From Flavobacteriales bacterium (GTDB taxonomy: Bacteria > Bacteroidota > Bacteroidia > Flavobacteriales > JADGDT01): 8,372 bases of DNA. The position numbers were made by a program, and so were the translations under genes. Within the stretch, counting starts at the first letter, position 1. Every line of letters begins with the position of its first letter. Shown piece by piece: positions 1 to 6,580 of the stretch. The stretch lies in assembly GCA_023145275.1 (NCBI GenBank), contig JAGLEB010000173.1:1-8372 (forward strand). The letters are read 5' to 3'. The notes under the pieces were generated by a model. The model saw nothing but the letters and a program-made list of their open reading frames with translations. It made no database searches and had not been told where the DNA came from.

Positions 1-2087
1 GCATCTCTAATATACATTTGTACAACTTCTTCTCCTTGTCTATCTCCTGTATTTGTTATTTCTATGCTTGCTTCAATTTCTTCTTTTTTAGAAAATTCAG
101 ACTTACTTAATTTAATGTCTGAATATTTAAAAGTAGTATAACTCAAGCCATAGCCAAACTCATATAATGGAGTAACTTTTTCATCGATATAATGAGCGCA
201 AAAGACAAATTTATCATCATATAAAATAGGCCTTCCAGTATTTTTATGATTGTAATAGATTGGAATCTGACCGATAGATCGTGGGAAAGTCATAGTTAAT
301 TTACCACTAGGATTATAATCACCATATAAAACTTGAGCTATTGCATTACCACTTTGTGTACCCAAGTGCCAAGTTTCTACTATTGCAGGTATATGTTCAT
401 CGGCCCACGATATAGACAGTGGACGACCATTCATCAACACTAAAACAATATTTTTGTTAACCTTGTAAACTTCTTCTAAAAGCTCTTGCTGAAGTCCTGG
501 CAAGTTAATTTGCGTTCTACTTCTACCTTCTCCAGATTGAAAAGCATTTTCGCCTAGAACAATAATTACCACATCATTTTGTTTCGCAACACTAATAGCT
601 TCTTTAAAGCCAGTTCTATCAGTAGTATTTATCTCAACATTTGCAGTAAAACTTGCTTTACCATTTACCAATTCAACTCCTTTACTATAAGATATTTTAT
701 TAGGAAAATAGTTTAATCCTTCTAAAACTGAAACAGCAGAATTTGAGGGAGCAACCGCACGCCAGCTTCCCAACGGGCTATCTTTATCTGCAGCTAATGG
801 TCCGATTAAAGCTATTTTTACACCTTCTTTTTTTATTGGCAGAATATGATTGTCGTTCTTTAAGAGAACAATAGATTTCTTAGCCATATCCAATACAGCA
901 TCATTTATTTCCTTACTGCCTACAATGCTCTTTTCATTTTCCTCATTACAGTACTTGTATGGATCATCAAAAAGACCTAATTCAAACTTTACTTTCAGTA
1001 TTCTTCTTACTGCATCATCAATAAGTTTCTCATCAATCTTACCTTCTTTTAGCAACTCTTCAACATTATCGATATAAGCATGAGACTCCATATCCATATC
1101 AGACCCAGCATTTAAAGCTATCTCTGCTGCATGCTTGTTATCAACGGCAAAACCATGGGGTACCATTTCTTTTATACTGCCCCAATCGGAAACTACAAAT
1201 CCATTAAAGCCCCATTCATATTTAAGAATGTCTCTCTGAATATATTTATTACCTGTTGCTGGTATACCATTAATCTCATTAAAAGAATTCATAAATGTGC
1301 TAACACCTGCATCAACAGTAGCTTTAAAGGGTGGTAAAATAATATTTCGTAGAGTTGATTCACTAACATCAACAGAGTTATAATCCTTACCTGCCTCGGC
1401 AAATCCATATGCTGCAAAATGCTTTGCGCAGGCAGCTATAGTATTTGAAGATGAAAGATTCTCTCCTTGAAAACCTTTAACTCTAGCATAGGCAATCTTA
1501 CTTCCCAAATAAGTATCTTCTCCTGCTCCTTCCATTACCCTTCCCCATCTAGCATCACGAGAAATATCAACCATAGGCGCAAAAGTCCAGTTTACCCCTG
1601 AAGCAGAAGCTTCTAATGCCGAAATCCTTGCTGAATTCTCAATAGCTTCTAAATCCCAACTTGCTGACTCGCCCAGAGGTATGGGAGCAAGAGTTTTATA
1701 ACCGTGAATAACATCGTATCCAATTATTAGCGGGATACCTAACCTACTTTCATCAACAACAATCTGCTGTACTTTCCTTACTTCTTCAGTTCCCATGACA
1801 TTTAGCATAGAACCAACCATACCTGCCTTTAATTGTGGAGACAAAGCTTTGATTGTACCTTTTGGGCCAGTAACTTCCCATAAACCAGTGTACTGGTTCA
1901 TTTGGCCTATTTTCTCTTTAATAGTCATTAACTCTAAAACCGAATCTACCCTACTCTCTAATCCATTAGCTTGGTTGTGGATTTTACTTTCACAACTAGA
2001 AAAGAAACCAAGCATAAAGCCAAGACTAATCACTTTGAATATACTCTTTACAATTATTGAATACGATACTATTAATTTTACATTCAT
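1..2087 (-). CDS. bglX: Glycoside hydrolase family 3 beta-glucosidase, BglX-like lipoprotein (C-terminus cut off by window edge)
   Basis: This open frame runs from ATG at 2087 off the left edge, giving about 695 residues. BglX-type enzymes are about 750-765, so roughly 60-70 residues lie outside. The N-terminus is a hydrophobic signal ending GFFSSC, with Cys32 the likely lipidation site, which suggests a periplasmic or outer-membrane anchor. The GH3 TIM-barrel domain spans about residues 45-370. It carries GYDVIHG (Asp125), RDARWGR, GEDTYLG, the KH pair Lys222-His223 in CAKHFAAYG, and the nucleophile motif VVSDW with Asp301. The GH3 C-terminal domain (about 400-620) has SGEGRSR, where Glu520 fits the acid/base position. 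A fibronectin-III-like domain begins near 652 and is broken off in GEEVVQMYIRD. The family removes terminal beta-D-glucosyl, sometimes xylosyl, residues from oligosaccharides by a retaining mechanism; the exact linkage cannot be read here. All expected catalytic residues are present. It is separated from the upstream receptor operon by a terminator and a repeat-filled gap, so it is probably its own transcription unit. Confidence 0.95.
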   Translation of the reverse strand, partial: MNVKLIVSYSIIVKSIFKVISLGFMLGFFSSCESKIHNQANGLESRVDSVLELMTIKEKIGQMNQYTGLWEVTGPKGTIKALSPQLKAGMVGSMLNVMGTEEVRKVQQIVVDESRLGIPLIIGYDVIHGYKTLAPIPLGESASWDLEAIENSARISALEASASGVNWTFAPMVDISRDARWGRVMEGAGEDTYLGSKIAYARVKGFQGENLSSSNTIAACAKHFAAYGFAEAGKDYNSVDVSESTLRNIILPPFKATVDAGVSTFMNSFNEINGIPATGNKYIQRDILKYEWGFNGFVVSDWGSIKEMVPHGFAVDNKHAAEIALNAGSDMDMESHAYIDNVEELLKEGKIDEKLIDDAVRRILKVKFELGLFDDPYKYCNEENEKSIVGSKEINDAVLDMAKKSIVLLKNDNHILPIKKEGVKIALIGPLAADKDSPLGSWRAVAPSNSAVSVLEGLNYFPNKISYSKGVELVNGKASFTANVEINTTDRTGFKEAISVAKQNDVVIIVLGENAFQSGEGRSRTQINLPGLQQELLEEVYKVNKNIVLVLMNGRPLSISWADEHIPAIVETWHLGTQSGNAIAQVLYGDYNPSGKLTMTFPRSIGQIPIYYNHKNTGRPILYDDKFVFCAHYIDEKVTPLYEFGYGLSYTTFKYSDIKLSKSEFSKKEEIEASIEITNTGDRQGEEVVQMYIRD

Positions 2088-2125
2088 ATTTTTAGGCTAT
2101 TTTGCTTAATAAGTAATATTCAAAT

Positions 2126-2133
2126 CAAAAATA
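2126..2133 (-). promoter_or_regulatory. Possible -7 box of the GH3 gene
   Basis: Read on the minus strand this is TATTTTTG, which fits the Bacteroidota -7 consensus TAnnTTTG. It would put the transcript start near 2119 and leave an untranslated leader of about 30 nt. The nearest upstream TTG (2162-2160) is about 26 nt away, longer than the usual 19-23 nt spacing to a -33 element. In such AT-rich DNA the match could be chance. Confidence 0.3.
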
Positions 2134-2258
2134 ATAAATCTTTTGACATTGTACTTATACAAAATGATCTAATAAGTTTTTCCGAGATCAGTAGATAGAT
2201 ACATATAAATTTAAGGGGCTATGTCAAAAATAGTGGATAATTATCACTTTTTCAGGTA

Positions 2259-2301
2259 CGTCATGTTGAGCGCCTGCCTACCGGCAAAGGCAGGGGTGAC
2301 G
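2259..2301. repeat. Short hairpin repeat with CCTGCCT/AGGCAGG stem
   Basis: A perfect 7-bp stem (CCTGCCT at 2273-2279, AGGCAGG at 2288-2294) encloses an 8-nt loop. An outer CGTCA/TGACG pair (2259-2263 and 2297-2301) brackets it. The 'GTCATGTTGAGCG' lead-in resembles the widespread Bacteroidota intergenic repeats that begin GTCATnnTGAG. It is GC-rich against an AT-rich background, which favours a mobile or repetitive origin over a gene-specific signal. There is no U-tract, so it is unlikely to be a terminator. Confidence 0.6.
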
Positions 2302-2314
2302 ATGTGCTAATTTT

Positions 2315-2341
2315 GTGTATTTTATAAAATAGAGAATACAC
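2315..2341. repeat. AT-rich inverted repeat GTGTATT/AATACAC
   Basis: A perfect 7-bp inverted repeat (2315-2321 and 2335-2341) surrounds a 13-nt AT-rich centre that includes a TTTATAAA palindrome. It sits 14 bp after the previous hairpin repeat. It could be part of the same element, a weak bidirectional stop signal, or chance. No gene ends next to it. Confidence 0.35.
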
Positions 2342-2451
2342 CATTTTCTACTACCCACGGCAAACGACATAGAGACATATTTAATGATAGATACTCGCCA
2401 CAAAGTGGTAACTTAATTTAGTAAAAAAAACATATTTTGATTGTATAAATA

Positions 2452-2627
2452 CAGGTTATTAGCTCCATGCAAGTGCAACTTGCAATGGGTGTTAATATCT
2501 CTCAGAATTTAAACTGCCCTTTCAGGGCGTTAGCGAATGCAACACAATATTATGTCAAGGCCTTGCCATTGACCAATATTAAATTAAGACTTTCAGCCTT
2601 AACATCACCTATGGAATGTAATAACTG
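2452..2627. repeat. 176-bp structured element with imperfect terminal inverted repeats and nested hairpins
   Basis: The ends are inverted copies of each other: 2452-2468 (CAGGTTATTAGCTCCAT) and 2611-2627, whose reverse complement is CAGTTATTACATTCCAT. Just inside, GGTGTTAA (2488-2495) pairs with TTAACATCACC (2599-2609) around a 3-nt bulge. Local hairpins fill the interior. H1 is TGCAAGT/ACTTGCA (2468-2474 and 2478-2484), extendable by CCA/TGG. H2 is GCCCT/AGGGC with a TTC loop (2516-2528). H3 is AATATT/AATATT enclosing GTCAAGG/CCATTGAC (2546-2580). A weak fourth hairpin lies at 2586-2600. The layout suggests a folding-selected DNA or RNA element such as a MITE-like or REP-like repeat, or a structured RNA. 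No open frame or tRNA signature is present. A family assignment cannot be made from one copy. Confidence 0.6.
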
Positions 2628-2676
2628 TAAAAAACAATAGGTTCTCCACTAATTTAATGGGTAATATAATCTTTTT

Positions 2677-2748
2677 GTCATCCTGAGTGCAGTTTAATGA
2701 GGTACGAATAAAACGGACCTGCTTGCAGTAGGCAAGATCGAAGGATCT
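2677..2748. repeat. Bacteroidota-type intergenic repeat, GTCATCCTGAG...GAAGGATCT
   Basis: The segment starts GTCATCCTGAGTGCAG and ends GATCGAAGGATCT, the pattern of a dispersed intergenic repeat common in Bacteroidota genomes. The ends can pair (ATCCT at 2680-2684 with AGGAT at 2742-2746). The centre forms a CTTGC/GCAAG hairpin (2722-2726 and 2732-2736). It is non-coding and is probably a relative of the repeat at 2259. Family membership is from recalled pattern, not from a search. Confidence 0.6.
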
Positions 2749-2816
2749 ATTACGGTTGAAAAGGTTATGTTGATCACTGTTTCGATAGATACTTCAGCTA
2801 CTCACTAACTTTATTA

Positions 2817-2893
2817 TTGGTGTTCGTGAAATAGAAGATTCGGCATTTGCCAATCGCTTTCACTTATTTCGCAAAAGCTCCGCTCAACACCAA
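2817..2893. repeat. 77-bp imperfect palindrome
   Basis: TTGGTGTT (2817-2824) is perfectly complementary to AACACCAA (2886-2893). Further in, GAAATA (2828-2833) pairs with TATTTC (2865-2870). The centre folds as GATT plus GGC, loop ATTT, GCC plus AATC (2837-2855) with one bulged C. The whole unit can form a long, interrupted cruciform or hairpin. It contains no open frame and no U-tract. It is most simply a palindromic intergenic repeat, and it lies 90 bp downstream of the operon terminator. Confidence 0.6.
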
Positions 2894-2982
2894 GGTAAGC
2901 AATTAGATACCATTAAAAATGGCAGTAGAACCAAACAATATACAGATAGCTACCGACCTCACAAGTTTTTAATATAAAGCAC

Positions 2983-3015
2983 AAAAAAAAGGTAGCAGGG
3001 AACCCCCACTACCTT
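2983..3015 (-). terminator. Rho-independent terminator of the receptor-lipoprotein operon
   Basis: On the minus strand a stem AAGGTAG...CTACCTT (3015-3009 and 2995-2989) is strengthened by an inner GGG/CCC pairing and followed at once by eight T residues (the A-run at 2983-2990 on the plus strand). It begins 24 bp after the lipoprotein stop codon. GC-rich core plus T-tract make this a textbook intrinsic terminator for transcription running leftwards. Confidence 0.88.
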
Positions 3016-3039
3016 CTCATACAGTAATTTATTATTCAA

Positions 3040-3495
3040 TTAGAACTTGATACGGCCTTCAACAGACACTTCTCTACCAGTTTCTTCTTCAACAAAAACA
3101 CAATCAATCAAGTGAACTTCATTCTCAGACACAAATAGTACTGATCCACTCTTGCTCGAAAGGCCAGGATGTGGCGAACCATAAGCAATTACAGAAGCAA
3201 CACGCTTATCTTCGTCTTCGAAATTCAATGTTTCTCCAATTTCATATCCATCTTTTAATGCAAGTATCTCAAAATAAAGATCAACATTCACAGTATAGAA
3301 ATTGTAAACTTTTCCTTTAACTTTCTTTTCACCAACACTAATTCCACTATTGGTTGTATAGTTCTTTCCATCAATTGAAAGCTCTGAGCTTTTTGTAATA
3401 ACTACATCGTCGAGGTAGGTATGACTACATGATGTAGAAAGCGTTGTTATTACACTTAGTATAACTAATGTAAAAATAATTCTAAACTTATTCAT
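3040..3495 (-). CDS. Small lipoprotein of unknown family, partner of the TonB-dependent receptor
   Basis: Starting at ATG 3495 gives 151 residues beginning MNKFRIIFTLVILSV and reaching TSC, with Cys23 the likely lipidated residue. This is a clean signal peptidase II leader. An in-frame ATG at 3534 would extend the protein by 13 residues and overlap the receptor stop by 13 bp, but it puts a polar stretch ahead of the signal, so 3495 is preferred. The mature part (about 128 residues) has alternating hydrophobic strands (VYNFYTVNVDLYFEILAL, GSVLFV, VHLIDCVFV) and ends in a GREVSVEGRIKF motif, which suggests a small all-beta fold resembling other short Bacteroidota surface lipoproteins. I do not recognise the family. 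It follows the receptor by 26 bp with no terminator between them and is closed by a strong terminator, so the two are very likely co-transcribed. It could be a surface accessory protein, ligand binder or periplasmic anchor for the receptor; this is inference. Confidence 0.8.
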   Translation of the reverse strand: MNKFRIIFTLVILSVITTLSTSCSHTYLDDVVITKSSELSIDGKNYTTNSGISVGEKKVKGKVYNFYTVNVDLYFEILALKDGYEIGETLNFEDEDKRVASVIAYGSPHPGLSSKSGSVLFVSENEVHLIDCVFVEEETGREVSVEGRIKF

Positions 3496-3521
3496 ATTTT
3501 TAAATATTATGTTTGTCATAG

Positions 3522-6485
3522 TTACAATCTCCATCTAACACCTAAGTCAATTGTCATTCCATAGTTAGATATGTTTGCATCATATCCAGTAGCATGTACA
3601 ACTGTAACATCTTTAGCACTAGTAATGTTATTCATATTAGTGTATAGTTCAATTCCTGCCCATGGTAATTTTTGCTTAGCAGTGAAATCAAAACGTAAAT
3701 AATCGTCATTATATGTCGACAACTCGATATATTGATTAGACTTTTTAAATACACTTGTCTGATAGAACATTGATGCACGTGCAGAGAATCCTTTATAATC
3801 CCATCCTAAACCAATATTTAGAATATCTTTTGGCTGATCGATTAAAGCAGCTGTGTAAGTTCTATCGTTCTGAATGATAACTGGCTTATAAACAGGATAT
3901 CCGGGTGGTATCACCTTTGGATCAACTACAGTATAAGGATACTCCATTTCAGAAAATATGTGAGTATAGTTAATATTCATAACTATTCCTCTCCACGCTC
4001 CAGGCAAGAAGTAGAAGTTAGACTGCCAATCAATCTCAACACCATACATATTCGCTTGATTCTTACTATTTGCAGTAGTGTAAATTGTTTTCTTCAAATA
4101 TTCTTGACTTGAAGGAAATTGGAATGTACTACCATCAGCTTGAGTTCTTGTTCCAGTAGGAAGATTATAGTCATCTTCAGACAAGATAATTCTCTTACCC
4201 AAATCGAAAATCATATTATCAATTTTCTTAGTAAATCCACCTATTGAAAATAAACCTAACTTATTTGAGTGGAAAGTAAAGTAAATATCCCAGTTAACAG
4301 AATATTCAGGTACAAGGTTATAATTATTATATGATACAACCTCACTAAATACATCCATACGTGGTACTACTTGACTAAAACTTGGACGCGATAAAGTGTG
4401 AGTATAAGCTACACGTACATCAAACCAATCTAAAGGCTTATACTTCAAGTGAATCATTGGCAATAAATACCAGTTATCGCGAGTAGCAGTAGTGTCAGCA
4501 AACAAATAATCTCTCTCAGCAAATGCACCTACTTGAGTTACTCCATTCGAAGCTGTATAAGAAGTTGTATTACTCTCATATCTCATACCAGGAGTAAATT
4601 TAACCTGACTACCAAGATTTATCTCTGTTAAAATATAAGTTGCAAAATACTGTTCTGTTCCAGAATAATCATATTGAGTAGAAGATTTTTCGTAATAAAA
4701 TTGATCTCCATTTTCTCCATTATCCTTCATTAAACGCATCATGTCATTCATTAAAGGAATATCAACAACTGATCCCATATTATAACGACCTTCCATAAAA
4801 TCTCTATGATCGAAATCAGGTTTATGAGCAAGATTAAAAGGGTATGGTCCAGAACCACCACCTTGATATTCTTCCCAAAGTTGTTTAGCATTACGTCCAG
4901 ACGCAATATCTAAATCAGAACCCCAAGCCTCTTCGTCTTTTGATCGAGTAGTAGCGCGATAATCGGCTCCAATTTTAAGGAATCCATTAAATTGATCATT
5001 GATCTTATAATCATAAGATAAATCAATTGAAGCACCAAGTTGTCTATCTTCAGACACCGAACTTCTTTCCATCATCTTATGTAATGTTGCCAATTCCTCA
5101 TTAGAAGTTACTTTATCAAGAACTTCAGATGGAGCTACAGGCCTTTGTAAAAAGGAATTATCCTCAAATACATCAATAGTTTGAATATAACTAGCATCAA
5201 CTTGATAAGGCTTTGTTGATTTTGCATAAGAGTGAGACACTTTTGCATCTATCTTAAGTTTATTGAACCTTTGGTCATAGCTAAGTATATTACTATATGA
5301 TGAAGACTCATATCTAACATCCTGTCCTGAATGAGTTAAACTATTAGGTGAATAATAATACGAATCAACTTTATCTCCATATGTCTGAATATCAGTCGTA
5401 CTACCGCTATAAAAATTCTTAAATTTTATAGATCCTTCTTCTAATCTATAATCCATAACAACAGTTGCACCCATACGCTGTTTAGCTCTGAATACATCAT
5501 TAAGAGACACATCCTTAGTAAGAATCTTATTATTCGGAGAATTATCTAAGTCGGCAGAAGTATCTTCTATATACGACGCTGCCATTCTATTTTCACTACG
5601 ATTACGTTTTTCTGCATTAGCCTGAACATATACTCCAAAATCATTATCGAAGAACCTATTACTAATACTTGCGTTTACTAAATAATCGCTATACGTACCT
5701 TTAAGTTGATTTGCTCCCATTTGAGCAACAATATCGCTATTCCACCCCTCACGAGCTTCACGCAATTTAAATTCAACCATACCTCCAATAAACTCAGCGT
5801 TTTTATCGGCAGTGGCAGCTTTATAAACTTCAATACCTCCCAATGCATAAGGCGAGATAGATGAAATATCAGTACTTCTATCATCACCTGCAGAAGCCAT
5901 TTGCACACCTTCCATTGTAACTCTATTGTATTTTGGAGACAATCCCCTAACTACAACTTTATTTCCTTCACCACCAGTTCTAGCAACAGATACTCCCGGC
6001 AGTCTACCAAGAGTCTCGGCAGCATTTGCATCAGGTAACTCTTGCATCTTCTCACCAGAAACCACATTGGTAATTGATTTAGAATTTAATTGACGGTTAA
6101 TCGCATTCATCTGTCCTTTAGCCTGTGCAGTTACAACAACTTCATCAAGTCCAACAGCACCACCATATCCTAGTGTAGCATCAACAGTAATTTTATCGCC
6201 AGCTTTTAATGAGATGGGTATTAATTGATCTTCATAGCCTATATATGTAATCCATAGATCGTAATCTCCAGGTGTAACCCCAGTAAGAACATATCTACCA
6301 TCAAGATCAGTTGATACTCCAAACGTAGTTCCCTGAACTACAACATTAGCACCAATTAAAGTCTCACCTGTTTTTTTATCGGTAACAGTACCACTTATAT
6401 ATGCATCCTGTGCATACAATCCACTTAAAAATAAGGAGAAAAATAGAGTAAGAGCAACTATCTTTCCTTTGTAAGCTTTTCCCAT
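3522..6485 (-). CDS. TonB-dependent outer-membrane receptor with carboxypeptidase-regulatory-like N-terminal domain
   Basis: This 987-residue protein should be an energy-coupled outer-membrane importer. A signal peptide ends at YAQ (about residue 26). A CarboxypepD-regulatory-like beta-sandwich follows (about 29-105: ISGTVTDKKTGETLIGANV, GYEDQ). DEVVVTA (114-120) looks like the TonB box. The plug domain (about 134-242) contains MQELPDANAAETLGRLPGV, VVVRGLSPKYNRVTMEGV and GGIEVYKAATADKNAEFIGG. The rest is a beta-barrel with alternating aromatic strands, ending DLGVRWRL. The plug wording and the absence of a SusD gene next door argue against the SusC class. It resembles the broader TonB-dependent receptors that import oligosaccharides, siderophores or peptides, and the ligand is unknown. 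The start follows a T/A-rich leader without a clear Shine-Dalgarno. No -7 box is seen in the 95 bp upstream, so expression may come by read-through past the stem-loop at 6529-6570. The downstream lipoprotein is probably in the same transcript. Confidence 0.93.
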   Translation of the reverse strand: MGKAYKGKIVALTLFFSLFLSGLYAQDAYISGTVTDKKTGETLIGANVVVQGTTFGVSTDLDGRYVLTGVTPGDYDLWITYIGYEDQLIPISLKAGDKITVDATLGYGGAVGLDEVVVTAQAKGQMNAINRQLNSKSITNVVSGEKMQELPDANAAETLGRLPGVSVARTGGEGNKVVVRGLSPKYNRVTMEGVQMASAGDDRSTDISSISPYALGGIEVYKAATADKNAEFIGGMVEFKLREAREGWNSDIVAQMGANQLKGTYSDYLVNASISNRFFDNDFGVYVQANAEKRNRSENRMAASYIEDTSADLDNSPNNKILTKDVSLNDVFRAKQRMGATVVMDYRLEEGSIKFKNFYSGSTTDIQTYGDKVDSYYYSPNSLTHSGQDVRYESSSYSNILSYDQRFNKLKIDAKVSHSYAKSTKPYQVDASYIQTIDVFEDNSFLQRPVAPSEVLDKVTSNEELATLHKMMERSSVSEDRQLGASIDLSYDYKINDQFNGFLKIGADYRATTRSKDEEAWGSDLDIASGRNAKQLWEEYQGGGSGPYPFNLAHKPDFDHRDFMEGRYNMGSVVDIPLMNDMMRLMKDNGENGDQFYYEKSSTQYDYSGTEQYFATYILTEINLGSQVKFTPGMRYESNTTSYTASNGVTQVGAFAERDYLFADTTATRDNWYLLPMIHLKYKPLDWFDVRVAYTHTLSRPSFSQVVPRMDVFSEVVSYNNYNLVPEYSVNWDIYFTFHSNKLGLFSIGGFTKKIDNMIFDLGKRIILSEDDYNLPTGTRTQADGSTFQFPSSQEYLKKTIYTTANSKNQANMYGVEIDWQSNFYFLPGAWRGIVMNINYTHIFSEMEYPYTVVDPKVIPPGYPVYKPVIIQNDRTYTAALIDQPKDILNIGLGWDYKGFSARASMFYQTSVFKKSNQYIELSTYNDDYLRFDFTAKQKLPWAGIELYTNMNNITSAKDVTVVHATGYDANISNYGMTIDLGVRWRL

Positions 6486-6520
6486 AAGTATTAATTCAAT
6501 AGTTATTTTTTGAGTTATCT

Positions 6521-6570
6521 AAAATAAAAGTAAGACAGTAGTAAAAGGAAAATCTAACTACTGTCTTACT
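6521..6570 (-). terminator. Strong stem-loop terminator or attenuator between beta-helix gene and receptor
   Basis: AGTAAGACAGTAGT (6529-6542) and ACTACTGTCTTACT (6557-6570) form a perfect 14-bp stem with a 14-nt loop. On the minus strand the stem is followed by TTTATTTTAG, an interrupted T-tract. It starts 10 bp after the stop of the beta-helix gene and lies 36 bp upstream of the hairpin-free leader of the receptor gene. As no receptor promoter is evident, it may be a partial terminator setting a high secreted-protein to receptor ratio. It would also protect the 3' end of the upstream transcript. Confidence 0.8.
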
Positions 6571-6580
6571 ATAAATTTTA

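Larger units (their letters stand above)
2088..2982. other. Gene-free, repeat-rich intergenic region
   Basis: No convincing coding frame is seen on either strand between the GH3 gene and the terminator of the receptor operon. The first 130 bp are very AT-rich and probably hold the GH3 promoter. The rest contains several inverted-repeat elements, listed separately, that are more GC-rich than the spacer between them. A near-palindrome (AGTG, one extra G, ATAATTAT, CACT) lies at 2232-2248. Nothing recognisable is seen in 2342-2451 apart from a tiny CCAC/GTGG inverted repeat at 2398-2408. Confidence 0.8.

Noticed and set aside
18..25. TTGTACAA palindrome identical to that at 8359-8366
   Set aside because: It lies within the GH3 coding sequence, is only 8 bp and is expected by chance in AT-rich DNA.
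850..1077. 75-codon open frame on the plus strand
   Set aside because: It lies wholly inside the GH3 coding region on the opposite strand, is Ser/Phe-rich low-complexity, and has no domain or start context; a shadow frame. The same holds for 1131-1337 and 1795-2109.
2452..2627. tRNA or tmRNA-like gene
   Set aside because: The multi-hairpin outline is cloverleaf-like, but there is no T-loop GTTCRA motif, no CCA-type acceptor geometry and the length does not fit.
2259..2893. CRISPR array or tandem repeat block
   Set aside because: The repeats are of different types and unequal spacing; no regularly spaced identical direct repeats are present.
5678..5908. 76-codon minus-strand frame
   Set aside because: It overlaps the receptor plug-coding region in another frame, where the receptor reading is strongly supported by conserved plug motifs.
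3522..6485. SusC-type receptor of a classical polysaccharide utilisation locus
   Set aside because: The plug lacks SusC/RagA wording and no SusD-like gene follows; the downstream gene is only a 151-residue lipoprotein.
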